A stretch of 64,000 nt of DNA from Cranoglanis bouderius (lineage: Eukaryota > Chordata > Actinopteri > Siluriformes > Cranoglanididae), in contig CM042565.1 of assembly GCA_023630585.1 (NCBI GenBank), positions 12,020,513 through 12,084,512 on the forward strand, read 5' to 3'. A program made the position numbers and the translations under genes. The notes below the pieces were generated by a model, which saw only the letters and a program-made list of their open reading frames with translations, did no database searches and was not told the origin of the DNA. This document shows positions 23,956-36,800 of this stretch, in pieces. Position 1 is the stretch's first letter; the number at the start of each line of letters is the position of its first letter.

Positions 23956-24719
23956 TTTTGGTTTCTCTTTGTGGTAAACGCCTAAGTTGGAGCGTGTTTC
24001 ATTGGCATCATGCCATCCTGATTTTGACAATATAGCTGTCAAACTATATACCAATAGATCATTTGAAATTTGCTTTATGCACAGATGTTTCAATTGTAAT
24101 CAGGACCTCTTCTACCGTGAACTCAAATCAACTTAAACAGAATATCACAATTTTTTCTTTCACGTATAGGCAATATGAAACATTTATGATGTTAACTACC
24201 TCATTAAACAATAATAATACTGATAAATATTTATGAGTGTCAGGTGTGGGTGCATTTCTTTTTATAATGCGCCCAAATGTTCTCACCTTTTTGCTTGGAA
24301 AAATGCAATGATGATAAATTTATAAATACATGAAATGTCAGCTCAGATATTTCAGTGATTCTTCTGCTGAAGTTCACACCAGCATGCTTTTTTATGCTAG
24401 GTTATGGGGATATATTATGCCAGCTTTCAGTATGTTAATGCACTTGGGATGTACTTGAATAAAAAAAAATGATTTAGGGAGCTGAGTGTGAGGATCAAAG
24501 AGATGGACTAGTTGCACCCATGTACATGTCAAACAGGTCTTATAAAATGTCTACATGCATGCAGGTTAACGGGTGTCATTCGTTGATACTTATGTTGACG
24601 CCCTTTTTTGACATCTATATTTTGAAACAAAATGTTGAGTTCTGGAGGTTTTCAAAGAATTTTGATCATTATACCTATAGAATTACATTATAATTCTTTT
24701 CAAGCTTGATATTCTAGGG
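23956..24719. other. Intergenic, nothing recognised
   Basis: AT-rich, no identifiable feature. Confidence 0.45.
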
Positions 24720-25345
24720 GACCAAATAATGGAAACATCACATGAAAAAGTACCTTCACTTTGAAGTGTCTAAATCTCAATTGCAAACACGGCTACACAG
24801 GTGAGTTCTAATAGGTTGATTGACAACTAACAGCATGTATAATTTTAAAAAGAGTTCTGATAATTAGCACGTTGATAGGTGAGGCAAGTTCCAGAGGCCA
24901 AACAGTGGGTACGTGAAAAAAAGAAGCAGTGGTCGCAAGTCGAAGCTCACTTGGATGGACAGACTTGGATGGACAGAAACTTTATAGGAAACTTGCTAAA
25001 TAGCCCAAAAGTACATAAAATTGACCAAAGAATTCAATTACTCTGTATAATGACTCTGAATATCTGCTGCCATCTATTAAGTATGGTGGAGGATCCATAA
25101 TGATTTGGGCCACCATCTCATAGAAATTAGGTCCAAGGATTGGTTGTATAACAGCAAAACATATATGAAGCAGTTTTACAGGACCAGGTGCAGCCTGATA
25201 ATCCATATTTCAGGATGATAATATTCCCAGTTATAGTGCTAAGATTATTCCAATGTGGCTTGATATACACAAGGAAGAAAGTCCAGCATCTTCCATGGTC
25301 TCCCCAATCACCAGATATAAATATCATTGAACTTATGTTTACTTT
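24720..25345 (+). pseudogene. Eroded Tc1-like transposase
   Basis: Frame fragments read KYGGGSIMIW (about 25079-25108) and, later, a block like FQDDNI in the position of the second catalytic Asp region. Many stops and indels. No ends identified. Confidence 0.55.
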
Positions 25346-26146
25346 TTCTTGAGTATAACTCAATAAGAATATATATTGAGTATATAACTTTTTATTGAGG
25401 CAAAGGGTGGACCTCCTTCTTACTATGCCCTTGATATTCACTACATTGCTGTTTTGTTTTATACCTCCCTGTAAACTCAGACACAATCCAGTCATATTTC
25501 TCCATTTCTAACTTACCATAGTTAGAGTGCATTCCTAGCTATAGTCTGATAGTCAGATTGACTTGCCAGTATTACTGGTAATGGTAGGTACTTTCACCTA
25601 GTATTCTATAACTGATTACACATTAATGTGCCGAAAAAGCTTTTGTATTCCAAACAATGCTGAGAATACAATGATGAAGGCAGCAAATAATTTCAGCCTG
25701 AGACATTTCGGTCACCAAGTGTTACACTTTTGATTATCTTACCCCTTGAATGTGAAATATGGTAGTAGTGGAAAGTGTGAATGCCTGATGTATAATGTAT
25801 ATTGTACATATTGTATATACAGTATTTCCATTTAAGAAACAAACTTGAACGCTTGAGCATATCTGTGCAAGATACAACTACTAAATTTAACAAAACGTTT
25901 GTGAAGTCCTTTATCCAATAATTTTTTTCTGGTGTGACCTAAAATATTCTAATCTACACTGAGCCATAGTAACCAGATCTGTTTCCAGGTTATGGTACAC
26001 AGAACAAAAACTACCAGACTCTTGAGAGACTTGTAGCTAGCTAGCTGGGTTTGTAAGCAATAATCATTTGTACTTATTTGGTGCCCCCTTTGCTGCTTTA
26101 TAATTCAAGACTAAACAATGGGGGGAAAAAAGATCCTTAAACAAAG
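25346..26146. other. Intergenic, nothing recognised
   Basis: AT-rich, no gene or clear repeat. Confidence 0.4.
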
Positions 26147-26293
26147 TCCTGTTACGATTCCCCGTCGCGCTGATCGCCGAAGCACCGACCAGGCGGCCTC
26201 CGAGGCCAAGATCTTCCCCAGAGGCCCAGGACCGCCAGAGGGGGTAAAGATTTTGGCGCTTCGGCGATCAGCGCGAGGGGAATCGTAACAGGA
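26147..26293. mobile_element. Short GC-rich hairpin MITE
   Basis: Ends begin TCCTGTTACGATTCCCC and are inverted copies over 36-37 bases (26147-26183 and 26258-26293), differing by a single inserted base. The 73-base interior is also GC-rich and contains a small GGCCTCCGAGGCC palindrome. The block stands out sharply from the AT-rich flanks. Superfamily unassigned, no clear target duplication. Confidence 0.75.
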
Positions 26294-27334
26294 CCCTTGG
26301 CCAAATACAAGCCAAGACTGGCACTGATACTAAATGATTACATTTGTGACATGATGACATGTAACGTATCTGTGATTATATATGACAAATCAGACTTGCA
26401 GTGCAAGAAGTTTTTGGAGTATTTTTCTTCACAAAAAACTTATTTCGACATTCAAACATTCTTTGTAGATTTTCTTTTTACCAACATGCATATGAGTTAA
26501 ATTAGACTAAATACTTGTAACCTTTTCCAGCCTGAATTCTACTCCTCAGAAACATAAACCCTTTATTACACAAGCAACACTTCCAAAAACACAAATCAGA
26601 AGAAAAAGGTTGGAGGAAAAATGGTATGAGGAAAAAATGTTGCCATAAGGTATTATTAAGCTTTAACTGTCAATTTCAGTCTTTTGCAAAACACTGGATT
26701 TCTGCATTCAGTAAAGATGAAATGTTGTAAGATAATCACAATTACAAAAAATGAATTTATAACAGATTGATGTACTGCATAAGAGATTTTACACCTTAAC
26801 TATATTGTTTAACATTTTGTATTAATTTTTTTTAAATTAAAATAAAGTAATTAAATTAAATAAATTAAACAATTTAAAAAATATATTCTCCTGTAACACA
26901 CACCGATACTAGCCAGTTGTGGACTGTACAATGCCCTCCACTAATATTGGCACCCTTGGTAAATATGAACAAAGAAGGCTGTGAAAAATTGTCTTTATTG
27001 TTTAACCTTTGGATGTTTTGTTCAAAACATTCACAAAAACACTGTGCTCTCATGGATATCAAACAATTGCAAACACAACACATATTTATCAAAAAAAAAA
27101 ACCCCAACTTTGTTAAATATAGGTGTGCAACAATTGGTTATATAGGTAATATAGCACCCCTGTGAATTCATTTGAGAAAAATATACTTGAAGTATATTCC
27201 CACTGATATTTTAAGTTTTTTTTAGTACACCTGTGTGACTTGGAACAGGAAATTGTTCAACCATGACTTTCTGTTTCACAGGGGTATAAATATGAGGTAA
27301 CACATAGGCCCAATTCCCTTAGTCATGCATAACA

Positions 27335-28360
27335 ATGGGTAAGACCAAGGAATATAGCTGTGATATGCAGTAAAAGGTTGTTGAGCTTCACAAAATGGGA
27401 AGCAGCTATAAGAAAATAGCACAAGCATTGAAAATGCCTATTTCCACCATCAGGGCAATAATTAAGAAGTTCCAGTCAACTGGAAATGTTATGAATCAAC
27501 CTGGAATTTGATGTGGGTCTATATTGTCTCAACCAACTGTGAAGAGAATGGTTCTAGTGGGCAAAAAATCTCCAAGGATCACAGCTGGAGAATTGCAGAA
27601 GCTAGTTGCATCTTGGGGTCAGAAAGTCTCCAAAACTACAATCCAAAGTCACCTACATCACCACAAGTTGTTTGGAATGGTTTCAAGAAAAAAGCCTCTA
27701 CTCAATCAAAAACAAACTCAAGCATCTTCAGTTTGCCAGACACTACTGGAACTTCAAATGGGATCAGGTTCTATGGTCAGATGAAACCAAAATAGAGCTT
27801 TCTGGCAATAAACACCAGAGGTGGTTTTGGTGCACACAGTGAGGTAGCCATATGGAAAAGTACCTCATGCCCACAGTTAAATATGGTGGTGGCTCTTTAA
27901 TATTTTGTGGCTGTTTTTCTGCAAGAGGACCTGGACATTTTGTTAGGATACATGGCATCATGGACTCTATTAAATATCAACAGACATTAAGTGAAAACCT
28001 GACTGCCTCTGTCAGAAAGCTTAAAATGGGCCGTGGCTGGATCTTCCAGCAGGACAATGACCCAAAACATACATCAAAATCAACACAAAAATGGTTTAAT
28101 GACCACAAAATCAGGTTCTGCCACGGCCATCCCAGTCCCTTGACTTGAACTCCATAGAAAACCTGCAGGGTGAAGTGAAGAGGAGAGTCCACCAGTGTGG
28201 ACCTCAAAATTTGAAGGATCTGTAGAGATTCTGTATGGAGGAATGGTCTCAGATCCCTTGCCATGTATTCTCCAACCCCATGAGGCATTATAGGCGAAGA
28301 CTCACAGCTGTTATCTTGGTAAAGGGAAGTAAATTATTGACTAAAAGGGTGCCAATAATT
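27335..28360 (+). pseudogene. Broken Tc1 transposase of element A
   Basis: Starts Met-Gly-Lys-Thr-Lys-Glu, with a TAA after codon 12. Later frames keep WSDETK (first catalytic Asp), FQQDNDPKHTS (second Asp) and a SIEN block (Glu), giving the DDE layout of Tc1. At least one frameshift lies near 28120-28150. The 3' end runs into a TA/CA microsatellite. Not functional. Confidence 0.85.
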
Positions 28361-28368
28361 GTTGCACA

Positions 28369-28377
28369 CATATATAT

Positions 28378-28468
<91 letters not shown>
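28369..28468. repeat. (TA)n(CA)n microsatellite between elements A and B
   Basis: About 100 bases of TA then CA repeats, abutting the left end of the inserted Tc1 at 28469. Confidence 0.95.
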
Positions 28469-28476
<8 letters not shown>

Positions 28477-29976
28477 TCTCAATAAATTAGAATGTCATGG
28501 AAAAGTTCATTTATTTCAGTAATTCAACTCAAATTGTGAAACTCGTGTATTAAATAAATTCAATGCACACAGACTGAAGTAATTTAAGTCTTTGGTTCTT
28601 TTAATTGTGATGATTTTGGCTCACATTTAACAAAACCCACCAATTCACTATCTCAACAAATTAGAATACTTCAAAAGACCAATAAAAAAAACATTTTTAG
28701 TGAATTGTTGGCCTTCTGGAAAGTATGTTCATTTACTGTACATGTACTCAATACTTGGTAGGGGCTCCTTTTGCTTTAATTACTGCCTCAATTCGGCGTG
28801 GCATGGAGGTGATCAGTTTGTGGCACTGCTGAGGTGGTATGGAAGCCCAGGTTTCTTTGACAGTGGCCTTCAGCTCATCTGCATTTTTTGGTCTCTTGTT
28901 TCTCATTTTCCTCTTGACAATACCCCATAGATTCTCTATGGGGTTCAGGTCTGGTGAGTTTGCTGGCCAGTCAAGCACACCAACACCATGGTCATTTAAC
29001 CAACTTTTGGTGCTTTTGGCAGTGTGGGCAGGTGCCAAATCCTGCTGGAAAATGAAATCAGCATCTTCAAAAAGCTGGTCAGCGGAAGGAAGCATGAAGT
29101 GCTCTAAAATTTCTTGGTAAACGGGTGCAGTGACTTTGGTTTTCAAAAAACACAATGGACCAACACCAGCAGATGACATTGCACCCCAAATCATCACAGA
29201 CTGTGGAAACTTAACACTGGACTTCAAGCAACTTGGGCTATGAGCTTCTCCACCCTTCCTCCAGACTCTAGGACCTTGGTTTCCAAATGAAATACAAAAC
29301 TTGCTCTCATCTGAAAAGAGGACTTTGGACCACTGGGCAACAGTCCAGTTCTTCTTCTCCTTAGCCCAGGTAAGACGCCTCTGACGTTGTCTGTGGTTCA
29401 GGAGTGGCTTAACAAGAGGAATACGACAACTGTAGCCAAATTCCTTGACACGTTTGTGTGTGGTGGCTCTTGATGCCTTGACCCCAGCCTCAGTCCATTC
29501 CTTGTGAAGTTCACTCAAATTCTTGAATCAATTTTGCTTGACAATCCTCAGAAGGCTACGGTTCTCTCGGTTGGTTGTGCATCTTTTTCTTCCACACTTT
29601 TTCCTTCCACTCAACTTTCTGTTAACATGCTTGGATACAGCACTCTGTGAACAGCCAGCTTCTTTGGTAATGAATGTTTGTGGCTTACCCAGTGAACCAA
29701 ACTGAGAGACCATTTTTAAGGCTCAGGAAACCTTTTCAGGTGTTTTGAGTTGATTAGCTGATTGGCATGTCACCATATTCTAATTTGTTGAGATAGTGAA
29801 TTGGTGGGTTTTTGTTAAAGGTGAGCCAAAATCATCACAATTAAAAGAACCAAAGACTTAAACTACTTCAGTCTGTGTGCATTGAATTTATTTAATACAC
29901 GAGTTTCACAATTTGAGTTGAATTACTGAAATAAATGAACATTTCCATGACATTCTAATTTATTGAGATGCACCTG
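28469..29976 (-). mobile_element. Tc1-like element 'B', 1508 bp, nearly intact
   Basis: Ends CAGGTGCATCTCAATAAATT and its inverse. TA follows on the right (29977-29978), and the left neighbour is CA microsatellite. Its length equals that of copy C (30561-32068), and the two differ at scattered single bases. Inserted inside element A. Confidence 0.92.
28748..29713 (-). pseudogene. Tc1 transposase of element B, one in-frame stop
   Basis: Frame opens at 29713 (Met-Val-Ser-Gln-Phe-Gly) and runs about 321 codons to 28748, with one TGA (about 29526-29528) where copy C has CGA. The N-terminal helix-turn-helix part contains KEAGCSQSAVSKHV. Catalytic blocks: LFSDESKF, FQQDLAPAHTAKS and SPDLNPIENLWG, the DD34E layout of Tc1 transposases. 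Apart from the TGA the frame is open, so this is a young copy. The stop probably inactivates it. Confidence 0.9.
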
Positions 29977-30105
<129 letters not shown>

Positions 30106-30560
30106 TATATTTAACACCTAAATTTAGGATATTTTTTTTTGGATAAACCTGTGTTGTATTTGCAATTGTTTGATATCCATGAGAGCAGAGAATTTTTGTG
30201 ATTTTTTTTTAACAAAAGATCAAAAGGTTCAACAATAAAGACATTTTTTCACAGCCTTCTTTGCTCATATTTACCAAGGGTGCCAATATTAGTGGAGGGC
30301 ACTGTATTAGCATCTGACTGCTCTCCTGCTATTGGCATTGAATATAATGTAATGGATGTTGCTATGTATATTTAAAAAACATATTTATATATATAAAATC
30401 ATAGATTTAATTTATATACCATTATAATAATTTTATTTTTTATAATATTTGTTTCTGTGAAAGAATCCTGGAATTTACTATGCTATCTTGTAGACTTTTG
30501 GTGCAATTGAAAAACATCCCAACTATTGGCTAAATATTCAACAAATGATAGCATTCATTA

Positions 30561-32068
30561 CAGGTGCATCTCAATAAACTAGAATGTTGAGGAAAAGTTC
30601 ATTTATTTCAGTAATTCAACTCAAATCGTGAAACTCGTGTATTAAATAAATTCAGTGCACACAGACTGAAGTAGTTTAAGTCTTTGGTTCTTTTAATTGT
30701 GATGATTTTGGCTCACATTTAACAAAAACCCACCAATTCACTATCTCAACAAATTAGAATATGGTGACATGCCAATCAGCTAATCAACTCAAAACACCTG
30801 CAAAGGTTTCCTGAGCCTTCAAAATGGTCTCTCAGTTTGGTTCACTAGGTAAGCCACAAACATTCATTGCCAAAGAAGCTGGCTGTTTACAGAGTGCTGT
30901 ATCCAAGCATGTTAACAGAAAGTTGAGTGGAAGGAAAAAGATTAGAAGAAAAAGATGCACAACCAACCGAGAGAACCGCAGCCTTATGAGGATTGTCAAG
31001 CAAAATCGATTCAAGAATTTGAGTGAACTTCACAAGGAATGGACTGAGGCTGGGGTCAAGGCATCAAGAGTCACCACACACAGACGTGTCAAGGAATTTG
31101 GCTACAGTTGTCATATTCCTCTTGTTAAGCCACTCCTGAACCACAGACAACGTTAGAGGCGTCTTACCTGGGCTAAGGAGAAGAAGAACTGGACTGTTGC
31201 CCAGTGGTCCAAAGTCCTCTTTTCAGATGAGAGCAAGTTTTGTATTTCATTTGGAAACCAAGGTCCTAGAGTCTGGAGGAAGGGTGGAGAAGCTCATAGC
31301 CCAAGTTGCTTGAAGTCCAGTGTTAAGTTTCCACAGTCTGTGATGATTTGGGGTGCAATGTCATCTGCTGGTGTTGGTCTATTGTGTTTTTTGAAAACCA
31401 AAGTCACTGCACCCGTTTACCAAGAAATTTTAGAGCACTTCATGCTTCCTTCTGCTGACCAGCTTTTTGAAGATGCTGATTTCATTTTCCAGCAGGATTT
31501 GGCACCTGCCCACACTGCCAAAAGCACCAAAAGTTGGTTAAATGACCATGGTGTTGGTGTGCTTGACTGGCCAGCAAACCCACCACACCTGAACCCCATA
31601 GAGAATCTATGGGGTATTGTCAAGAGGAAAATGAGAAACAAGAGACCAAAAAATGCAGATGAGCTGAAGGCCACTGTCAAAGAAACCTGGGCTTCCATAC
31701 CACCTCAGCAGTGCCACAAACTGATCACCTCCATGCCATGCTAAATTGAGGCAATAATTAAAGCAAAAGGAGCCCCTACCAAGTATTGAGTACATGTACA
31801 GTAAATGAACATACTTTCCAGAAGGCCAACAATTCACTAAAAATGTTTTTATATTGGTCTTATGAAGTATTCTAATTTGTTGAGATAGTGAATTGGTGGG
31901 TTTTTGTTAAATGTGAGCCAAAATCATCACAATTAAAAGAACTAAAGACTTAAACTACTTCAGTCTGTGTGCATTGAATTTATTTAATACACGAGTTTCA
32001 CAATTTGACTTGAATTACTGAAATAAATTAACTTTTCCACGACATTCTAATTTATTGAGATGCACCTG
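30561..32068 (+). mobile_element. Tc1-like element 'C', 1508 bp, inverted sister of B
   Basis: Termini as in B, with TA on both sides (30559-30560, 32069-32070). Opposite orientation to B, 584 bases away. Confidence 0.93.
30824..31789 (+). pseudogene. Tc1 transposase of element C, two in-frame stops
   Basis: Same protein as in B. Interrupted by TAG at about 31154-31156 (CAG in B) and TAA at about 31742-31744 (CGA in B). Between them is a long open stretch with the FQQDLAPAHTAKS block. Where B has SPDLNPIENLWG, this copy has a His in place of the Asp of PDLNP. Inactive. Confidence 0.9.
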
Positions 32069-32689
32069 TATTAGTAATGTTGATCCATTAAAGCAAGAAG
32101 TCTAAAATCAGTATTGAAAATCATGTGCATTAACTGTGGTCCTCAATTTGGCTACACTTTTGTACATACAGTTCACTGTTTTTAAATTATGTTGCGTTAT
32201 AATGTATTACTTTTAAAGCTCAGACTTTTCTCCCAAGTACAATAATGAACAGGAATTACTTATAAGTTATCATGAAATAGGATCTGTATTGGGCTGTAGT
32301 GATTTAGAGGCTGTGCTTGCTACGTTTTATGGAATTTCTAGTGCTTAATATGGTTGCCTAAATGCACACACTCATTGCCATTATTATTTATTCCAGATCG
32401 TTGGTAAGTTTCCAAACCAGCTATGTTAATGCCAGAGACATAAAATTAATTTCAAATGGCGTTTTCACTGAATAGCATGTTTGATGATGTCAGGTGTAGT
32501 CAATTCATCCCATATTTAGCTGTGCTTTTTTAAGGAAGGATGTTAGCATGTTTTATTTGGAAGAGTTGACCATTTCTCGGCTACGAATGCCACCAAAGTG
32601 GTTTGGTTGTTGGCTGGGACACAAAAATAAATTGTGTGAACTTTTCATTCAATTTGTATTCAAGCCCTGGAATTAAGCAGAGTCCTCTG
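32069..32689. other. Intergenic, nothing recognised
   Basis: AT-rich, unique-looking. Confidence 0.4.
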
Positions 32690-33130
32690 TTAGGAGAAGT
32701 CATGCAGCCCGCTTGTTTTTGACTAGGCCACCACTTGGGGGAGTTTGGTAATCATTGCTCCTCTTAGTCCACTGATTGACTGCATGCCCATTATGCAGGG
32801 GATGAACTGAGTAGTGTGAGGGCTCTGGGGTTGGATTCTTGTCCAAACTTATGCACACAGATTTGTATTCATTGCACCCCTGCTGCTACTGATATCATTA
32901 TGCCAGGCTCTCCAGCTGAGAGCAGGGAATCCGGCTGGGCTGATGGGAGGTCACGAGGCCAGCAGCCCTAATGAGATGTGACACTGGCTCCAGGTTGGCC
33001 GAGCATCCGCTGGAATTCAATCAGAGCCGCACTTTCCCAGTCGGTGCATTAGATCAAAGATCATTACCTGCTAATCAAAACACATGAGCTTGAAGCTCTC
33101 CTCCCTTTTGTGATGCTTTGATGGCAGAGC
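32690..33130. promoter_or_regulatory. Candidate conserved non-coding block (possible enhancer)
   Basis: Long, complex, higher-GC stretch without a coding frame and with dense factor-like motifs, including a TCF/LEF-type ATCAAAG at 33053-33059 followed by TAATCAAAA at 33072-33080. It lies in the interval 3' of tbx5. The regulatory role is inference. Confidence 0.3.
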
Positions 33131-34009
33131 AGGTGGGGTGGGGGCAGCTACTGGATCAGACAACCTGCCTCAATAATAATGGAGATGCTTATGCCAAATC
33201 TTACTCACATAAACCAAAACATTGAAAGAACCAACTAGCTTAAAAAGCACACAATGCCACACCTGAATATGATCTTTGTATCTAAGTTGGATTATTTTTC
33301 ATTGAATAAGCTGAACACATATAGTGTTCTTCTTTCAAGGAACACTGGAAGACAGTGTGATGAGCCATGGTTTTAGTGATTGCCACAAGCATCACTCTAG
33401 CCAAAGAGAATAATGAAAACAGCCAGGATCTATGGATTACTGAGAATACATGCATAGTAGGAGAGGAGGAATCCGGTCAGAATGCATTATGGTGCAAGAT
33501 ACTTGATCAGTGCTTTGCAATTTTGTTAGACCCATCCTTAAATGTTCCCTCTTGTACAGCCTCTCCATTCATTATCCAAATCTCAGCAGTTTTCTGATCA
33601 AAACTGCGTCTAGACCTGCCTTGGTGGTGAATTGCTTATAGTGGGACCTCCATCTTGATGGGGGCTAAGCTCTGGCCTCATAACCCCACTCTAATCCCAT
33701 TTGGGCTGTGCCGTTCCTTCTTAATTAGGTCACAAACTTTATCCAAAAGTAGAAAAGCAACTTTGAGCTTCGGGAGCTCTGAGGGGATTTGCAAAGCTCA
33801 CTGTCTCCATTGCAGACTGGCTCTTCCTTTTATGCTGAGCACCATCCACACCATTGATGTTCTCCTGTTTTTGCTGCCTCAAAGGATAGATAATTATGGT
33901 GATTGGCCAGACAGATTTGACGTTTTCTCCTCTCTCATCTCAGAGAAACATTAACGTATCCACAGATTCTCATATATTGCATTGGTGTTTTCATAAAGTT
34001 TTATGCAAG
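33131..34009. other. Intergenic, nothing recognised
   Basis: Mixed composition. Several open frames of 70-100 codons (for example 33655-33954) have no recognisable protein content. Confidence 0.35.
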
Positions 34010-34430
34010 GTTGCACGGCTGACATCCTTCTGCTTTTGCACAACTTGCTCTCAACTCAGGGATGGCAGGGATGATGAGTATAGTGAATGGGGGATGGGAA
34101 GACTCTGAGATGCCTGCACCAACCAACAGCAGTGTGTGGAGTTAGAGAGAGAGAGCAAGTGAGCAATTGGAGAAAGGGAGGGAGTAAGGGAGGGAAAGGG
34201 AGTGTGGGATGTTGTATTGTAGGGTCTATGGCCCATTAATCGTTTGTTTGAGTTTATGCCCGGGTGAGCATGTCATGTCTCCATTAGCAAGGGTTTGTTT
34301 CCTCCTCCCGCCCTACTCTGGGCAGAAGGGGGCTTTCACCCATCCAGTCCTCTGTTCATTGCTGTGTGGTGCCATGCAGACTGTCTGGTCTCTATATGCA
34401 TAAGGTTCTTTACAGGAGTGTGTATGTGTG
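34010..34430. promoter_or_regulatory. Candidate conserved non-coding block
   Basis: Non-repetitive apart from a GA-rich patch (34140-34205). Has GCCCGGGTGAGCATGTC and TTTCACCCATCCAGTCC. No supported frame. Confidence 0.2.
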
Positions 34431-35209
34431 GAAATATGGTGGAACTTAATAGCCTTGATTTTCTGCTTAAGTACATTTGCTTAATAAGCAGAGACATTGA
34501 CACCATTGTGCAATTTACACTATTGACTGTTTTGCATTTTAATTTAATCAAGGTTCCTATTCATGCATTTCCTGATTTGTACCAAGCTTTACCTCTTTTA
34601 TGGTTTTGCTTTTAATTTTTTAATTTTGCTTTTTAAATTTTTTTTTTTGTATGTGATATACAGAATGCTAACATCACAAAAATTTTGTTTCTATGTACAC
34701 CTAAACAGCTTGCTAGTCACAAATGACTACATTCAGGAGCTAAGACCATATAACTTGCCGCCTCATATTCTTTAACCCATATTATGGCCCAGTGACTAGT
34801 CATCTTCCCTGTTCCTCACTAGAGAAGCATGAGGATGCTATGTCTACAACCGTGTCTGGAAGCAACAACAATATTCAGCAACAACCGAAAATGGCCATTG
34901 GTCATCCCCTCACTGCTATCCTCTACGGCAGCTCGTAAGCTATCATGCTAATAACTGGTAGTGTTTGCTAATCTGTTCTGTAAGGTGTTAAAAACAGTTA
35001 GTAGTGGCTTTCAGACTGGACAAATTGAAGCTTAGATATATATTTTGAAACAGGAAATGTCATTTTTAATTAACCACCAACATATCAAAATATAAAGCCA
35101 GTTGTGAAAATGTATCCCTAAACTAACTAGCTAATGTTTAAGAAAACCTCCAAACAATCAGAAGATTAGCTATTTAGCTATCAGTGATTACTTCCACTGC
35201 TCTGTGTGC

Positions 35210-35545
35210 CCACAGTGTTGATAATGAGGTGTACTAATCACCCTGTCTGTGGTGCAGCTGTCTCCTTGTGGCCCACCATATGACCTGCTGTGGCACTGTG
35301 TATCTTGAAGTTAGTTTGACCTTTGCCCTTAACCTGCTCCCTTTCTGTGACCTGCCAAATGACTTCTATTCTGATGGCATGACCTCCTGAGCTTTTTTCA
35401 TGATGAAGAGAAATATGGCCATCCAGCTAGATCTAGGTACCTAATTAGCATGTGGACAGAGACCAGGGTGGAATAATGAGGCAGTGCCATTGGAGAGCTT
35501 TCATCTGCTGCAGTCCTTATGAGCTTAAATTCCTAATTATTTATA
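35210..35545. promoter_or_regulatory. Candidate conserved non-coding block
   Basis: Complex sequence with repeated TGACCT-like half-sites (CATATGACCTGC, TTTGACCTTTGCCC, GTGACCTGCC, CATGACCTCC), followed by CCTAATTAGCATGTGG. Repeated TGACC cores would fit nuclear-receptor binding. Inference from motifs only. Confidence 0.25.
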
Positions 35546-36064
35546 CAATTTGTATGCATAAACTCTTTCTTACAACTTCATTTGTACTTTATTGATTATT
35601 TGAAGTAAACTAATTCTTTTTATCTGATAAGATTAAAAAGCATACCACCAATATAAAACCTCCAACCCTTTGAATCAGAAAATATTTAGGTGGTCCTTAG
35701 GCATCTTGTTGAAGCATTCTATTGCTTTATTTTAGTTAGATAGTTGCCTACAGTTTGGCTAGTACACTCAAGAACCTAACAATGCTTTATTTTCTACATT
35801 AAAGTTATAGAACACCATTGCTATGAGAGTATACAGGCAGAATGACAGTGAATACATGAGAAAACATTGCAAATATCTACAATTCCTATAGACGTGTTGT
35901 TAAATTACTAAGAAATGATTGCATATAAGTTAAATTATGATATAATTATACTTAGCATTGAGCAATAAACAAACCTTCATGGACTCAGTTTATACAGAAA
36001 ACAAATTAGAAATCAGTATTCAGTTAAAAAAAACCCAGTGAAAATACAGAGCATACAGCATATA
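35546..36064. other. Intergenic, nothing recognised
   Basis: AT-rich, no identifiable feature. Confidence 0.4.
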
Positions 36065-36798
36065 CACTCACCAACACTTTTTATTTTTTTATTTTTTATT
36101 TTTTTTTTTACAAAACACCATACTAATACTTGGTAGAAAAACCCCACTTTGCTCTCAGAACAGCCTCAATTCTTTGTGACATGGATTCCGCAAGGTGTTG
36201 GGAATATTCCTTTGAGATTCTGGTCCATATTAATATAATAATTGCTGTAGATTTGTCAGCTGCACATTCATGCCGTAGCCTCAGATTCCTGTTTTTGGCT
36301 TACAGGAGTGGAACCTGATGTGATCTTCTGCTGTTGTAGCCCATCCGCCTCAAAGTTTTACATGAGTGAAGTTTTACATTTTTCTGCTCACCACGGTTGT
36401 AAAATGTGGTTATTTGAGTCACTGTAGCCTTCCTGTCAGTTCAAACCTGTCTGGCCATTATTTTCTGACTTCTCTCATCAACAACCATTTACCCCTGTAG
36501 AACTGCTGCTCATTGGATTTTTTTGTTTTGTGTTTTGCATCATTCTGTGTAAAGACTGTTTGTTGTTCAAGAAAATACCAGGAGATCAGAAATTTCTGAA
36601 GTACTTAAACCAGCTAGTCTGGCACCAACAAACATTCAATGGTCAAAGTCACTGAGATCACACTGAGACCCATTCTAATGCTTAATGGGAACATCATCTA
36701 CATGATTTGATGCATTATGCAGCTGCCACATGATTAGATGATAGGATAATTGCATGAATGAGCAGTACAGGTGGTCCTAATATAGCAGCCAGGGAGTG
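36065..36798 (-). mobile_element. Internally deleted Tc1-like element, 734 bp
   Basis: Left end CACTCACCAACAC, right end …CAGCCAGGGAGTG, with TA on both sides (36063-36064, 36799-36800). The interior on the minus strand holds the C-terminal and N-terminal thirds of a transposase without the centre. Same family as 22880-23305 and 62818-63419. Confidence 0.85.
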
Positions 36799-36800
36799 TA

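Noticed and set aside
33655..33954. 99-codon plus-strand frame
   Set aside because: No recognisable protein; unlike the clear exons of ddx54 and tbx5.
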